A stretch of 64,000 nt of DNA, from the NCBI RefSeq assembly GCF_024721015.1, contig NZ_JANAIF010000003.1, forward strand, positions 62,001 to 126,000, given 5' to 3'. Made by a program: the position numbers and the translations under genes. This DNA is from Xenorhabdus bovienii (lineage in GTDB: Bacteria; Pseudomonadota; Gammaproteobacteria; Enterobacterales; Enterobacteriaceae). Below the pieces are notes generated by a model. That model ran no database searches and was not told where the DNA came from. It worked only from the letters and a program-made list of their open reading frames with translations. Below, in pieces: positions 11,860 to 21,878 of the stretch. Position 1 is the stretch's first letter; the number at the start of each line of letters is the position of its first letter.

Positions 11860-13392
11860 TTACGTCGATTCCTCTTTGATATGCAAGTACCAGCCAATCA
11901 CATCACTCCAGTAAGCCTGCTCTTTTTCCAAATCGAGCTGCATCAGGGCATTTTGGGTTAAATAGTTTTGTGGCAGGTAGAGCGTCCAGTGACCATGAGA
12001 GGTGTCCAGCCTAAGCGATTCGGGTGTTGTGGTGGATTGGCGCTGGTTGTTGAGCAGTGTTGCCAGCCGTAATATCTGGAGCATCGGAAGATATTGTTTT
12101 TTCTTGAACAGGTAAAAGCGGGGATGCTCATGCACTTTAATGGCCTTGCGATGATAGCGTACCAATGTTGCCAGCAATGATTGCTGTTCTTGGTTAAAGC
12201 CCGGCAGATCGGTGTGTTGCAGGATGTAGGCGGAATGCCGCTGTAGTCCACTTAGGTTGATGCTTAAACCGACTTCATGCAGCATTGCCGCCCAAAGCAG
12301 AATTGATTCCAGTTGTGGCTGGAGCCGTTTCGGATTCTGTGCCGCCCATTGTTCGTAAAGTGTCTTGGCAGTACTCCAAACGCGATCGGCTTGTTCTCTA
12401 TCGATATTATAATGGTCAGCAAGGCTTTTGGCGGTTCTTTGGCGAATATCCTGATGACGGAAACGATCTTCCATCTCGTAAAGTACGCCTTCACGCAGTG
12501 CCCCGTCAGATAAGCGCAGTTCTTGAATATGCAGGACATCGAATACACCACACAGGATAGCCAGGCCGGAAACAAAGGTTTGTTTGCGGTCTTCGGATAA
12601 ACCAGGTAGATCCAGTGATTTGAAATTCTTGTATTTCAGAACCCGCTTTACCAGCATATTGAGACGCTCAGGTGTAATCAGACCATCTTTTTCACCTAAT
12701 CCGACGAGTAATTCATGTACTGCTTTGATGGTTCCTGATGCTCCCAAGGCAAAATCCCAGCCTTTCATCCGGAATTGCCAAACGAGGTTTTCTAACTTTT
12801 GTGCAGCCTGAAGCCGTGCCCTACGGAAATTTTGTTCGTTTATTATGTTGTCAGGAAAGAATTGACGAGAAAAACTAACACAGCCCATACGACGGCTTTC
12901 AATTAACAGCGGTTCGAAATTTTCACCAATCACCAGTTCTGTAGAACCACCACCGATATCGATCACCAGCTTGCGGCCTTTTTCCGGCTGAGTATGCTCA
13001 ACACCCATGAAGATCAGGCGGGCTTCTTCATGACCGGAAATGATTTCAATGGGATAGGGGATGACTTCTTTCGCCCGTTTTAGAAACTCTTGTGTGTTGG
13101 TGGCTTCACGCAGGCTGTGAGTACCTACGAGACAGACATTATTCGCGGAAAAACCCTGCAACCGTTCTGCAAACAGAGAAAGGCAGGCAAGGCCCCGATT
13201 GATAGCTTCTTCACTTAATTCATTTTTATTGTTGAGGCCATCAGCGAGGTGAACCCGTTTCTTTAAACGCCCGATCACCTGTAGTGCGCCATTCACAATA
13301 CGGGCGATCACCATGTGAAAGCTATTAGAGCCCAGATCAATGGTGGCAATTTCCATGGGTTTGGGCGTTGGTTTGTCGTGTTTCAACGGCAT
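11860..13392 (-). CDS. ppx: Ppx, exopolyphosphatase
   Basis: Processively hydrolyses terminal phosphates from inorganic polyphosphate and also acts on guanosine pentaphosphate. It has 510 residues (E. coli 513). The ASKHA fold is shown by the phosphate-1 loop [12 protein letters not shown] (about 18-28), the GHEEARLI segment with the likely catalytic Glu (about 122) and the phosphate-2 loop [10 protein letters not shown] (about 145-154). The C-terminal half is an HD-like helical domain ([18 protein letters not shown]). It follows ppk by three bases, as in E. coli, so synthesis and degradation of polyphosphate are co-transcribed. Confidence 0.96.
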   Translation of the reverse strand: MPLKHDKPTPKPMEIATIDLGSNSFHMVIARIVNGALQVIGRLKKRVHLADGLNNKNELSEEAINRGLACLSLFAERLQGFSANNVCLVGTHSLREATNTQEFLKRAKEVIPYPIEIISGHEEARLIFMGVEHTQPEKGRKLVIDIGGGSTELVIGENFEPLLIESRRMGCVSFSRQFFPDNIINEQNFRRARLQAAQKLENLVWQFRMKGWDFALGASGTIKAVHELLVGLGEKDGLITPERLNMLVKRVLKYKNFKSLDLPGLSEDRKQTFVSGLAILCGVFDVLHIQELRLSDGALREGVLYEMEDRFRHQDIRQRTAKSLADHYNIDREQADRVWSTAKTLYEQWAAQNPKRLQPQLESILLWAAMLHEVGLSINLSGLQRHSAYILQHTDLPGFNQEQQSLLATLVRYHRKAIKVHEHPRFYLFKKKQYLPMLQILRLATLLNNQRQSTTTPESLRLDTSHGHWTLYLPQNYLTQNALMQLDLEKEQAYWSDVIGWYLHIKEEST

Positions 13393-13395
13393 AGA

Positions 13396-15465
13396 TCAGG
13401 CTCTTGGCTCCGGTTGTTCCAATGTCTTCAAGTAATCATAGACGGCAATTTGTGCGCGAATTTTACGCTTATTTCCGCGTGGAACATAGCGATTGCTTAA
13501 CTCTTTATCGATATAGCGAGCTTTAACTGTATCACTGAACTGTAATTCCAGAATATCCAAAACCCGCTGTTTTAACTGAGGATCGAGCAGACAAACTGCG
13601 ACCTCAATACGATAATCGATATTGCGGGTCATCCAGTCAGCCGAAGAAAGGAAAACCTTCTCATCCCCTTTGTTAGTGAAAACATAAACTCGATCGTGTT
13701 CAAGAAAGCGATCCACAATGCTGGTGACTTGTATATTTTCACTGAAGCCCGCTTGATTTGGCACTAGAGAGCACATTCCCCGTATCAGAAGGCGCACTTT
13801 GACTCCCGCTTCTGAGGCATCATACAAGCGATCCACCAATTCCTTGTCCACAAGATTGTTGATTTTCAGAGTGATGCCCGCCGCTTCCCCTGCTTTGGCA
13901 TTTTCAATTTCCTGAGTAATCAGTTGGTTGAGCATGGCGCGCGAATTTTGCGGTGATACCATCAGATTCTCAAACGTGACTGGGCGATAAGGATTTTCAA
14001 TAAAGTTAAATACACGGCGAACTTCGTTGGTGACTTCCGGCTTGGCAGTCAGCAAGGAATAATCAGTGTATGAACGAGCCGTTTTTTCATTGAAATTTCC
14101 GGTTCCAATATGGGCATAACGGACAATTTCATCCCCTTCAAGACGCGAGATAACAAATAACTTGGCGTGAATTTTCAGGCCCGGTGCGGAGAAAATAACG
14201 TGTACACCCGCCTCAGTCAGTCGCTTCGCCCAGTGGATATTGGCTTCTTCATCAAAACGGGCTTGTAATTCAACCACCACAGTCACTTTTTTGCCGTTGT
14301 GGGCGGCATGGATCACTGAATCAATAATGCGTGAATCTTTTGCCACGCGATAAATATTGATCTTGATAGACAACACGCTGGGGTCGAACGATGCCTGACG
14401 CAGCAATTCCAGCACATGCTCGAAGGTGTGATAAGGATAATAGAGCAGAACATCCTGCTCACGGATGGCATCAAAACCGTTACGAAAATGCTCAAACCAA
14501 GTATGGCGTAGCCGTGGCATCGTTTTGTTCAGCAGATTTCGGTTCCCTTCATTGGGAAATTTGATGAAGTCTTTGAAATTGTGATAGCGGCCACCGGCAA
14601 TCACAGAGTCATCATTGGATAGCCCCAGTTTACTGCGCAGTAGATCTACCATTTCATCAGGCATATCACGCTGATAAACAAACCGGACAGGTTCGGCGGT
14701 CAACCGCTGTTTCAGGGTTGAAGACATCAGTTCCAACAGACTGGATTCCATCTCTGTTGCCAGATCATATTCGGAATCACGGGTCATTTTCATCGAATAA
14801 ACATTCAGCGTATCGTAATCGAAAAAACCTTTGAAAATTTCGTCCAACGTATAGCGCAGAATATTATCAAGCAAGATCATCGATTTGCGTCTGCGTGGCA
14901 TTTCTGGAGGCAAATTGACGAAACGGGGTACTTTGTCTGAGGGAATTTCCAGCAGGGCATATTTCGTCTCTTGCCCACGAATAATTTCAATGGCCAGATA
15001 GGTGTAATCATCTTTCAAAAACTCAACCAGATTGGTTTCTGGATTGATGACGATAGGTGTAATGTGTGGGCGTAAATGCTGGCGGAAATATTGCCGCAAC
15101 CAAATTTGCTGATTGGGGGATATTTGTCGCTCATTAATCAGGAAAATCTGATTACGGGCCATTTCCAGCAGTAAATCGTTATAGAGTTCATCGAACTCTT
15201 GATCGATTTTTACGACTTTGGCCTGAATTTTTTTCAATAATTGGCGGCCGCTGGTGGCAGACCCTCGCTCTTCACTGATAAGAATGCGCCGTTTTACATC
15301 GGCAAAGCGAACTTTATAAAACTCATCCAGATTATTGGAGTAGATCCCTAAAAACCTCATTCTTTCAATAAGTGGATTGCTTTTGTCAGCCGCTTCCTGA
15401 AGTACACGTTCATTGAAAGAGAGCCAACTGAGTTCTTTTTCGTTATAGAGGCGGTCGTGGGACAT
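13396..15465 (-). CDS. ppk: Ppk1, polyphosphate kinase
   Basis: Membrane-associated kinase that reversibly transfers the gamma phosphate of ATP to polyphosphate through a phospho-histidine. From the ATG at 15465 it has 689 residues (E. coli 688). [15 protein letters not shown] marks the N domain; the catalytic region includes [11 protein letters not shown], the active-site HAKLF histidine motif and [15 protein letters not shown]; the end is [15 protein letters not shown]. The frame stays open upstream to 15528, but the chosen ATG follows GGAG at five bases and matches the family start. It lies 16 bases downstream of speG. Confidence 0.96.
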   Translation of the reverse strand: MSHDRLYNEKELSWLSFNERVLQEAADKSNPLIERMRFLGIYSNNLDEFYKVRFADVKRRILISEERGSATSGRQLLKKIQAKVVKIDQEFDELYNDLLLEMARNQIFLINERQISPNQQIWLRQYFRQHLRPHITPIVINPETNLVEFLKDDYTYLAIEIIRGQETKYALLEIPSDKVPRFVNLPPEMPRRRKSMILLDNILRYTLDEIFKGFFDYDTLNVYSMKMTRDSEYDLATEMESSLLELMSSTLKQRLTAEPVRFVYQRDMPDEMVDLLRSKLGLSNDDSVIAGGRYHNFKDFIKFPNEGNRNLLNKTMPRLRHTWFEHFRNGFDAIREQDVLLYYPYHTFEHVLELLRQASFDPSVLSIKINIYRVAKDSRIIDSVIHAAHNGKKVTVVVELQARFDEEANIHWAKRLTEAGVHVIFSAPGLKIHAKLFVISRLEGDEIVRYAHIGTGNFNEKTARSYTDYSLLTAKPEVTNEVRRVFNFIENPYRPVTFENLMVSPQNSRAMLNQLITQEIENAKAGEAAGITLKINNLVDKELVDRLYDASEAGVKVRLLIRGMCSLVPNQAGFSENIQVTSIVDRFLEHDRVYVFTNKGDEKVFLSSADWMTRNIDYRIEVAVCLLDPQLKQRVLDILELQFSDTVKARYIDKELSNRYVPRGNKRKIRAQIAVYDYLKTLEQPEPRA

Positions 15466-15481
15466 TACTACTCCATTTAGT

Positions 15482-16045
15482 TTAATGGGCCAGCGAGCTG
15501 GTCTGGGATTCACGGGCTTTATTGGCAAAATAGTGGTGTTGGAAAGTACACATCCGAATGGCGGTATGATAAGAGCCGTTTACAAAAAATTCATCGATTA
15601 ATTCGCCTTCGGTATGGAACCCTAATTTGTTGTATATATGAATCGCTTTTTCATTCTCTTTATCAACAATTAAATAAAGTTTATAGAGATTTAATACACA
15701 AAATGCGTATTCCATCGCAAGTTTAGCCGCTTTGGTTGCATAGCCTTGCCCCTGATAGGTTGGTGTAATAATAATCTGGAATTCTGCGCGTCGGTGAATA
15801 TAATCAATTTCGACCAATTCCACTAATCCGACTTTGGCGTTCATGCTCTCAATGATAAAACGGCGTTCGCTTTGGTCATGGATATGTTTGTCATAGAGAT
15901 CACATAGCTCGACAAAAGCTTCATAGGGTTCTTCAAACCAATAACGCATGACACTGGCGTTGTTATCGATTTGGTGAGCGAAAGGGAGATCTTCCCGCTC
16001 AAGAGGACGTAAATTTACAGGTGGATTTTCAGAACCACTGGACAT
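15482..16045 (-). CDS. speG: SpeG, spermidine N-acetyltransferase
   Basis: GNAT-family enzyme that acetylates spermidine and spermine with acetyl-CoA, limiting polyamine toxicity. The 187-residue protein shares [18 protein letters not shown] with E. coli SpeG near residues 30-47 and carries the acetyl-CoA loop [16 protein letters not shown] (about 96-111) and the [20 protein letters not shown] block. In E. coli speG is far from ppk; here it lies directly upstream of ppk on the same strand with a 16-base gap, suggesting shared transcription of polyamine and polyphosphate genes. Confidence 0.95.
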   Translation of the reverse strand: MSSGSENPPVNLRPLEREDLPFAHQIDNNASVMRYWFEEPYEAFVELCDLYDKHIHDQSERRFIIESMNAKVGLVELVEIDYIHRRAEFQIIITPTYQGQGYATKAAKLAMEYAFCVLNLYKLYLIVDKENEKAIHIYNKLGFHTEGELIDEFFVNGSYHTAIRMCTFQHHYFANKARESQTSSLAH

Positions 16046-16234
16046 TGGATACCTCAGTGCTTTTTAAAAATAAGTGCTGGTTTAAATTTGGCCCACGCTA
16101 ACTATGATTCACGGTAAAATAATGTTCGGATAATTAATTATTATCAGATACATAATTATTGCCAGATTAATATTTTGTTAGATGAATAAATAACCGATTT
16201 TCTGGGTGTATAAAGAATTTAATCTGAAATGACG

Positions 16235-16303
16235 ACTTACAGCAAAGTATCATCTTAACGCGTCTTACCTTAACACGTTTCGTCTTAACACAATGCTGTA
16301 AGT
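16235..16303. repeat. Inverted repeat in the speG upstream region
   Basis: ACTTACAGCA (16235-16244) is perfectly repeated in inverse at 16294-16303 (TGCTGTAAGT). The 49-base spacer contains three near copies of the hexamer CTTAAC and two of CGTCTTA. It lies about 190 bases upstream of speG, between that gene and the ERIC element. Function unknown. Confidence 0.5.
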
Positions 16304-16319
16304 TTACGGTCTAGCAATA

Positions 16320-16446
16320 TATACCCTTCGTCTTTCAAGTTGCCGCTTTGTTGGCTACGCTCACTCACCCCGGTCACATAGTTAGCTATGCTCCCGGGGA
16401 TTCGTTCCCTTGCCGCCGCACTGCAATTCGAAATCCATTCGGTATA
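16320..16446. repeat. ERIC (IRU) element, 127 bp
   Basis: The element runs from TATACCCTTCG to CATTCGGTATA, is exactly 127 bp, has inverted-repeat ends and carries the typical ERIC core, including GCTCACTCACCCCGGTCAC and GCTCCCGGGGATTCG. The flanking TA is consistent with the TA target preference of ERICs. It ends three bases from the purN stop and would be transcribed into the 3' end of the purMN mRNA as a long hairpin. Confidence 0.88.
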
Positions 16447-16448
16447 GA

Positions 16449-17096
16449 TTATTCTGAGGCGTAACCCTGCTGTGGCAGTGTTTTGCCATCCAGTATTGCT
16501 ATATTATCGCTCATGCTCAGGCGCCCATCTAAGAACCAGCCAATGACCAGCGGATAGATATCATGCTCTTGAGCCTGAACTCTCCTGATAACATCCTCTT
16601 CCTGATCTTCCTCAAAAATCGGTACTTTGGCCTGTAAAATAACGGGGCCGCCATCAAGCTCTTCGGTAACAAAATGGACGGAAGTGCCATGTTCTTGATC
16701 GCCATTTTCAATGGCTTTGCGGTGAGTATGCAGACCGGGGTATTTGGGCAGCAGAGAAGGATGTATATTGAGCATACGTCCACAGTAGTGCTGCACAAAA
16801 TCAGGCGATAGTATTCTCATGTAGCCCGCTAAAACTACTAAATCTGGCTGATATTGATCAATGGCTGTGAGCAGGGCGCAATCATAAGCAGTGCGATCCG
16901 GGAACGCTTGTGGATTGAGAAAATGGGCGGGGATACCCGCTTGTTCTGCACGTTGCAGGCCATAGGCATTGGTGTTATTACTGAATACCGCACAGATATG
17001 CCCATTAATCCGGTTTTGCTGGCTGGCGTCTATAATGGATTGAAGATTGCTGCCATTGCCGGAAACCAAAACGACAATTTTTTTCATGGTTTTCAT
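16449..17096 (-). CDS. purN: PurN, phosphoribosylglycinamide formyltransferase
   Basis: Catalyses the third step of purine synthesis, formylation of GAR with 10-formyl-tetrahydrofolate. The 215-residue protein opens with the phosphate-binding loop [12 protein letters not shown]. The catalytic triad is visible as N110 and H112 in [14 protein letters not shown] and D148 in EELDGGPVI. The ATG at 17096 overlaps the purM stop (ATGA), so the two are coupled; a second ATG three codons on is possible. An ERIC element follows the stop almost immediately. Confidence 0.96.
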   Translation of the reverse strand: MKTMKKIVVLVSGNGSNLQSIIDASQQNRINGHICAVFSNNTNAYGLQRAEQAGIPAHFLNPQAFPDRTAYDCALLTAIDQYQPDLVVLAGYMRILSPDFVQHYCGRMLNIHPSLLPKYPGLHTHRKAIENGDQEHGTSVHFVTEELDGGPVILQAKVPIFEEDQEEDVIRRVQAQEHDIYPLVIGWFLDGRLSMSDNIAILDGKTLPQQGYASE

Positions 17097-18154
17097 TCGC
17101 TGATGATAACTTGTTGCTCGTTGGTGTTCAGTTCAGTATTGGTGTCAAATTCGGTAATAGTACCAATCTGCCAAGCGTTTTCACCTGCCGCGTTCAGCCA
17201 TTCAACCGCTTGTTCTGCCTGAGATTGTGGCAGAGCGATGATCATGCCTACTCCGCAGTTAAATGTGCGATACATCTCGTGATTGCTGACATTGCCTGCC
17301 TGCTGCAACCACGTAAAGATAGCTGGCCATTGCCAACTGGAGGCATTGATTTTGGCCTGCATATTTTCCGGTAGAACGCGGGGAATATTTTCCCAGAAGC
17401 CGCCACCAGTCAGATGGGCAATGGCGTGGATCTCGAACTGTTCAATCAGTTCAAGAACAGGCTTGACATAAATTCGGGTTGGGACGAGCAAATGATCTGC
17501 CAGCGATTTGCCTTCAAGCTCTGTTGTTTCCGGATTGGTCTGGCTGACGTCAAGGATTTTACGGATCAATGAATAACCATTGGAATGTGGCCCACTGGAT
17601 GCCAGTGCAATTAGCGCATCACCCACTTGAACTTGGCTGCCATCAATGATCTCTGATTTTTCGACCACGCCGACACAAAACCCCGCCACATCGTAATCTT
17701 CGCCATGATACATACCCGGCATCTCGGCGGTTTCACCACCGACCAGGGCACAGCCAGACTGTTTGCAACCTTCGGCAATACCAGTAATGACACTGGCTGC
17801 GGTATCAACATCCAGTTTGCCTGTTGCATAGTAATCAAGGAAGAAAAGTGGTTCGGCTCCCTGAACAACCAGATCATTGACACACATGGCAACCAAATCA
17901 ACCCCGATGGTATCGTGGCGTTTCAGATCCATAGCCAGACGCAGCTTGGTGCCAACGCCATCTGTACCGGAAACTAAGATAGGTTCACGATATTTCTGTG
18001 GCAGCGCACATAGTGCCCCGAAACCGCCTAATCCCCCCATCACTTCAGGGCGACGGGTCTGTTTCACGACACCTTTGATACGATTGACTAAGGTATTGCC
18101 AGCATCAATATCGACACCAGCATCTTTATAGCTAAGAGAGGTTTTGTTGGTCAC
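17093..18154 (-). CDS. purM: PurM, phosphoribosylformylglycinamidine cyclo-ligase (AIR synthase)
   Basis: ATP-dependent closure of FGAM to aminoimidazole ribotide, the fifth purine step. Sequence from [19 protein letters not shown] onward matches E. coli PurM almost continuously, including the substrate-loop region [11 protein letters not shown] and [17 protein letters not shown]. The frame opens with an ATG at 18178, but that has no ribosome site; the GTG at 18154 follows GGGGG at about seven bases and matches the E. coli N-terminus, so I chose it (353 residues). A PurR box lies upstream and purN is overlapped downstream. Confidence 0.94.
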   Translation of the reverse strand: MTNKTSLSYKDAGVDIDAGNTLVNRIKGVVKQTRRPEVMGGLGGFGALCALPQKYREPILVSGTDGVGTKLRLAMDLKRHDTIGVDLVAMCVNDLVVQGAEPLFFLDYYATGKLDVDTAASVITGIAEGCKQSGCALVGGETAEMPGMYHGEDYDVAGFCVGVVEKSEIIDGSQVQVGDALIALASSGPHSNGYSLIRKILDVSQTNPETTELEGKSLADHLLVPTRIYVKPVLELIEQFEIHAIAHLTGGGFWENIPRVLPENMQAKINASSWQWPAIFTWLQQAGNVSNHEMYRTFNCGVGMIIALPQSQAEQAVEWLNAAGENAWQIGTITEFDTNTELNTNEQQVIISE

Positions 18155-18218
18155 TGCGTAGCCCCCAGGCGGTTGCATTTGAATGAATAAAACAGAACGG
18201 CGGCAATTCTAACAGTCT

Positions 18219-18234
18219 AAGCAAACGTTTGCGA
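18219..18234. promoter_or_regulatory. PurR box between purM and upp
   Basis: AAGCAAACGTTTGCGA contains the perfect 12-bp palindrome GCAAACGTTTGC and agrees with the enterobacterial PurR consensus (ANGCAANCGNTTNCNT) at nearly every fixed position. It lies 65 bases upstream of the purM GTG and 150 bases upstream of upp, in the divergent promoter region. Repression of purMN by PurR with hypoxanthine or guanine is the expected role; an effect on upp is possible. Confidence 0.88.
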
Positions 18235-18334
18235 TAGCTTTATGCAGGTTTCCTGCCAGACAAAAATAAAAGGAAAAATGCTTATGCTTGATAAAAATCA
18301 ATGGATTGATAGTGGCTCGGTGTCGAAAAGGAGG

Positions 18335-18340
18335 TATAAT
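18335..18340 (+). promoter_or_regulatory. Candidate -10 element for upp
   Basis: A perfect TATAAT stands 45 bases upstream of the upp ATG, followed by a GC-rich start region (CCCGCG). No good -35 is present at 16-18 bases, so the promoter assignment is tentative. Confidence 0.5.
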
Positions 18341-18385
18341 CCCGCGATTTTTTTATCTGCCGGCTATATACAGTAGGAGAAATTC

Positions 18386-19012
18386 ATGAAGATCGTTGAA
18401 GTTCAACACCCATTAGTTAAACATAAACTCGGCCTGATGCGAGCTCATGATATAAGCACTAAGCGCTTTCGTGAATTGGCCTCAGAAGTGGGTAGTCTTC
18501 TGACATATGAAGCAACTGCTGATTTAGAAGTAGAAAAAGTGACCATTGAAGGATGGTGTGGTTCGGTAGAGATAGACCAGATTAAAGGGAAGAAAATTAC
18601 TGTGGTTCCTATCCTGCGTGCCGGTTTGGGAATGATGGATGGCGTATTGGAAAATATTCCAAGTGCGCGGATCAGTGTTGTCGGTGTTTATCGTGACGAA
18701 GAAACGTTCGAACCTGTGCCTTATTTTCAGAAACTGGTTTCTGATATTAGTGAGCGTATGGCTTTGGTTGTTGATCCGATGCTAGCGACCGGCGGTTCTA
18801 TGATTGCTACGATTGATCTGCTGAAAAAGGCAGGATGCCCTGTGATTAAGGTATTGGTTTTGGTTGCCGCACCAGAAGGGGTTGCCGCACTGGAGAAGGT
18901 TCACCCGGATGTCGAGCTATATACTGCCTCGATTGACGAATGTCTGAATGAGCATGGATATATTGTTCCTGGTCTGGGAGATGCGGGCGATAAGATATTC
19001 GGTACTAAATAA
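18386..19012 (+). CDS. upp: Upp, uracil phosphoribosyltransferase
   Basis: Pyrimidine salvage enzyme converting uracil and PRPP to UMP. It has 208 residues, the same as E. coli, with high identity throughout. The PRPP-binding loop is [11 protein letters not shown] (about 128-138) and the uracil-binding C-terminus reads [18 protein letters not shown]. It is followed by a hairpin with a T-run and then uraA, the classical upp-uraA salvage and uptake operon. It is divergent from purMN. Confidence 0.97.
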   Translation: MKIVEVQHPLVKHKLGLMRAHDISTKRFRELASEVGSLLTYEATADLEVEKVTIEGWCGSVEIDQIKGKKITVVPILRAGLGMMDGVLENIPSARISVVGVYRDEETFEPVPYFQKLVSDISERMALVVDPMLATGGSMIATIDLLKKAGCPVIKVLVLVAAPEGVAALEKVHPDVELYTASIDECLNEHGYIVPGLGDAGDKIFGTK

Positions 19013-19019
19013 CATTTAG

Positions 19020-19044
19020 CCGACTGAAAAGTCGGTTTTTTTTT
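19020..19044 (+). terminator. Terminator/attenuator between upp and uraA
   Basis: Stem CCGACT / AGTCGG with a GAAA loop followed by nine T, immediately after the upp stop and 34 bases before uraA. It should partly terminate transcription between the two genes of the operon. Confidence 0.82.
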
Positions 19045-19077
19045 GCTTCCAGCAAGGTAACATAGAGGATATAAATA

Positions 19078-20388
19078 ATGACCCGCCGTACTATTGGGGT
19101 AGATGAAAGGCCATCACTGATACAGACCATTCCCTTGAGTTTACAGCACTTATTTGCCATGTTTGGCGCAACTGTTTTGGTTCCCGTCTTATTTAAAGTG
19201 AATCCTGCCACAATTCTGCTGTTCAATGGTATTGGAACATTGCTGTATCTATTTATCTGTAAAGGGAAAATTCCGGCTTATTTAGGCTCCAGTTTTGCAT
19301 TTATTTCGCCGGTACTTTTGTTGTTGCCTCTGGGATATGAACTGGCTCTGGGTGGGTTTATTGTTTGTGGACTGTTGTTTTGTCTGGTTTCGTTGATTGT
19401 CAAAATTGCAGGACGGGGTTGGATCAATGTGATATTTCCGCCAGCGGCAATGGGGGCAATTGTTGCTGTCATTGGTCTGGAATTGGCAGGGGTTGCAGCA
19501 GATATGGCGGGTTTGCGCCCAGCCATTGGAGCTGAAGTCAATACGGCTAACCTGACCATATCGATGGTGACGTTAGCCGTGACAATTTTGGGTTCGGTGA
19601 TGTTCCGTGGCTTTATGGCGATTATTCCAATCCTGATTGGTGTTTTAGCAGGCTATGCGCTGGCGTTTTTTATGGGAGCAGTGGATTTTACACCTGTACT
19701 TGAGGCACCGTGGTTTGCATTACCGACGTTCTATACACCGCGTTTTGAATGGTTTGCCATTATGACTATTTTGCCCGCGGCGCTGGTCGTGATTGCGGAA
19801 CATGTTGGTCATCTGGTCGTCACGGCTAATATTGTGCAGAAGGATTTATTGAAAGATCCTGGTTTGCACCGTTCGATGTTTGCGAATGGTTTTTCAACCA
19901 TGATTTCGGGTTTTTTTGGTTCGACTCCCAATACAACTTACGGTGAAAACATTGGTGTTATGGCGATTACCCGAGTGTACAGTTCGTGGGTGATTGGTGG
20001 AGCAGCGATACTGGCCATTCTGCTTTCTTGTGTTGGCAAACTGGCTGCGGCAATTCAGGTCATTCCTGTCCCGGTTATGGGCGGTGTTTCCTTGTTGCTG
20101 TATGGTGTCATTGGCGCATCAGGTATTCGGGTATTGATTGATTCTAAAGTCGATTATAGCAAGGCACAGAACCTGATCCTGACCTCCATTATTTTGATTA
20201 TTGGTGTCAGTGGGGCGAAGATCCAGATTGGTACAGCAGAATTGAAAGGTATGGCACTGGCAACTGTAGTAGGTATTGGTTTGAGCCTGATATTCAAATT
20301 GATCAGTGTTATCCGTCCAGAGGAGCTTTATATTACTTCTTCTGTAGAATCGATTGACAATGATAAAAAACGTGAAGCTGTAGAATAA
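19078..20388 (+). CDS. uraA: UraA, uracil:H+ symporter
   Basis: Inner-membrane uracil permease of the NCS2 family that supplies Upp. The 436-residue protein (E. coli 429) is strongly hydrophobic with about 14 TM helices. Family segments visible include SLQHLFAMFGATVLVP near the start, the EHVGHL motif (helix 8) and GGVSLLLYGVIGASGIR. The ATG follows GAGGA at about nine bases. It is the second gene after upp, separated by a small terminator. Confidence 0.95.
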   Translation: MTRRTIGVDERPSLIQTIPLSLQHLFAMFGATVLVPVLFKVNPATILLFNGIGTLLYLFICKGKIPAYLGSSFAFISPVLLLLPLGYELALGGFIVCGLLFCLVSLIVKIAGRGWINVIFPPAAMGAIVAVIGLELAGVAADMAGLRPAIGAEVNTANLTISMVTLAVTILGSVMFRGFMAIIPILIGVLAGYALAFFMGAVDFTPVLEAPWFALPTFYTPRFEWFAIMTILPAALVVIAEHVGHLVVTANIVQKDLLKDPGLHRSMFANGFSTMISGFFGSTPNTTYGENIGVMAITRVYSSWVIGGAAILAILLSCVGKLAAAIQVIPVPVMGGVSLLLYGVIGASGIRVLIDSKVDYSKAQNLILTSIILIIGVSGAKIQIGTAELKGMALATVVGIGLSLIFKLISVIRPEELYITSSVESIDNDKKREAVE

Positions 20389-20411
20389 GTAAGATTAATT
20401 CAATTTATAAG

Positions 20412-20445
20412 GAAGGGTTTTAAAGAAAAAGCCCTTCTCTTTTTG
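20412..20445 (+). terminator. Terminator of upp-uraA
   Basis: GAAGGG at 20412-20417 pairs with CCCTTC at 20432-20437 around an A/T-rich loop, followed by TCTTTTTG. It lies about 25 bases after the uraA stop. Confidence 0.8.
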
Positions 20446-20947
20446 ACTCATAATGAAAGTCTACTATTTAATATATTTTTCCTAACGCTATTTTTACTAA
20501 TTCACTCTATATCTTGGTTTTTTCCTTTAATTTTCAATTGAGAGATCAGGAAGATTATATAGAGTGATTTTAATTGATACGTCAATCCCCTAAATAAATT
20601 TTAATCAACGTTAATGTCTATTTATTGATTCTTTTTAGTTTAGATTATCTCTAATTATAACTATTAAAATCAGGGCGTTAATTATTAATAAAGAATATCA
20701 TACGATAACATTTTGTTTTATTAATCCATCAATGTTTTTGAATGTCTTGTGTGGCAGTAGCACCCTCCAGATAGTAATGCTCTAATTATTTGAATAATAA
20801 TAAAATATGTCAGTAGTCTTTATCCTGAGCCAGCCATTTGATGGGTAATTGATAAAGACGGCTTTGTGATGGAAAAATAGGCTTTGATACTAATCTGGAT
20901 GTCAATTCTAATTCCAATCAGAAAAACAACACCTTGTTATCTACTGT
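20446..20947. other. AT-rich intergenic region upstream of hda, no gene seen
   Basis: Five hundred bases of AT-rich DNA without a supported reading frame. The only structure noticed is a 9-bp inverted repeat, GTCTTTATC at 20816-20824 and GATAAAGAC at 20851-20859. In E. coli uraA and hda are close together, so this spacer is an expansion. Confidence 0.5.
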
Positions 20948-20990
20948 ATTGTTAACGTCTACCTTTCCATGAAAGGTAGACGTTAACAAT
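20948..20990. repeat. Perfect 20-bp inverted repeat with 3-base loop
   Basis: Bases 20948-20967 are exactly complementary to 20971-20990 around the loop CAT; the arms contain GTTAACGTCTACC and its inverse. There is no T-run after either arm, so it is not a normal rho-independent terminator. It lies about 12 bases upstream of the predicted hda -35 element. Confidence 0.85.
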
Positions 20991-21001
20991 CAATGCCTGT
21001 T

Positions 21002-21030
21002 TTGAACAGCGCATTTATTTCATTTATAGT
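21002..21030 (+). promoter_or_regulatory. Predicted sigma-70 promoter of hda
   Basis: TTGAAC at 21002-21007 and TATAGT at 21025-21030 are separated by exactly 17 bases. The expected start is near 21037, leaving a leader of about 48 bases before the CTG start. A 9-bp inverted repeat (GAACAGCGC at 21004-21012, GCGCTGTTC at 21051-21059) brackets the promoter and could be an operator or leader structure. Confidence 0.6.
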
Positions 21031-21084
21031 CACTTTCTGTGGTAGACTTAGCGCTGTTCGTTATCCATTCTGTTTGAGGTGCTT

Positions 21085-21786
21085 CTGAATACACCGTCGC
21101 AGCTTTCCTTGCCCCTATATTTGCCCGATGATGAAATATTTGCCAGTTTCTTTGCAGGTGAGAATACTTCCTTATTAGCTGCAATAAAACTGGCCATTAG
21201 TCAGTCACACGGCAGTTATATCTATTTTTGGTCCCGCGATGGCGGGGGCAAGAGCCATTTGCTTCATGCATCTTGTGCCGAATTATCCCAACAGGGAGAG
21301 GCGGTGGGATATGTACCACTGGATAAACGTGCCTATTTTGTTCCTGAAGTCCTTGATGGAATGGAACATTTATCATTAGTGTGCATTGATAATATTGAAT
21401 GTATTGCAGGCGATCAAGAATGGGAAATGGCTATCTTCAATCTTTATAACCGGATTGTAGAGATTGGCCGCACCTGCTTATTGATCACCGGGGATCGTCC
21501 TCCACGGCAAATTAATCTGACATTGCCGGATCTGGCTTCTCGTCTGGATTGGGGGCAGATTTACAAATTGCAGCCACTGTCTGATGATGAAAAGATTCAG
21601 GCATTGCAATTGCGGGCGAAATTACGGGGATTTGAATTACCCGAAGATGTAGGGCGTTTTGTGTTGAAACGACTCGATAGGGAAATGCAAACACTGTTTA
21701 GAACGTTAGATGAGCTTGACCGTGCTTCTATTGTGGCGCAGCGCAAGCTGACGATACCATTTGTGAAAGATATTCTTGATCTTTGA
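21085..21786 (+). CDS. hda: Hda, regulator of DnaA inactivation (CTG start)
   Basis: AAA+ protein that, bound to the DNA-loaded sliding clamp, stimulates hydrolysis of DnaA-ATP and prevents over-initiation. The clamp-binding motif QLSLPL is at residues 6-11, a P-loop-like [10 protein letters not shown] follows, and [13 protein letters not shown] is the Walker B region. The in-frame GTG at 21079 overlaps the ribosome site; the CTG at 21085 sits five bases after GAGG and gives 233 residues, the length and start reported for E. coli Hda, which uses CUG. I therefore place the start at CTG. It has its own promoter and is convergent with yfgD. Confidence 0.93.
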   Translation: MNTPSQLSLPLYLPDDEIFASFFAGENTSLLAAIKLAISQSHGSYIYFWSRDGGGKSHLLHASCAELSQQGEAVGYVPLDKRAYFVPEVLDGMEHLSLVCIDNIECIAGDQEWEMAIFNLYNRIVEIGRTCLLITGDRPPRQINLTLPDLASRLDWGQIYKLQPLSDDEKIQALQLRAKLRGFELPEDVGRFVLKRLDREMQTLFRTLDELDRASIVAQRKLTIPFVKDILDL

Positions 21787-21811
21787 GCGAACCAGCCAGG
21801 AAGGAAACAGG

Positions 21812-21848
21812 AAAAAAGTGATAGTGAATATGTCCCTATCACTTTTTT
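21812..21848. terminator. Bidirectional terminator between hda and yfgD
   Basis: A perfect 13-bp stem (AAAAAAGTGATAG / CTATCACTTTTTT) with an 11-base loop lies between the convergent genes. T-runs are present on both strands, so it can end both transcripts. Confidence 0.85.
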
Positions 21849-21878
21849 GTTTGTATGATTTTTCTGGAAAGTGAGGTG

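Noticed and set aside
16046..16448. Insertion sequence between speG and purN
   Set aside because: No transposase frame; the block is an ERIC element plus a short inverted repeat.
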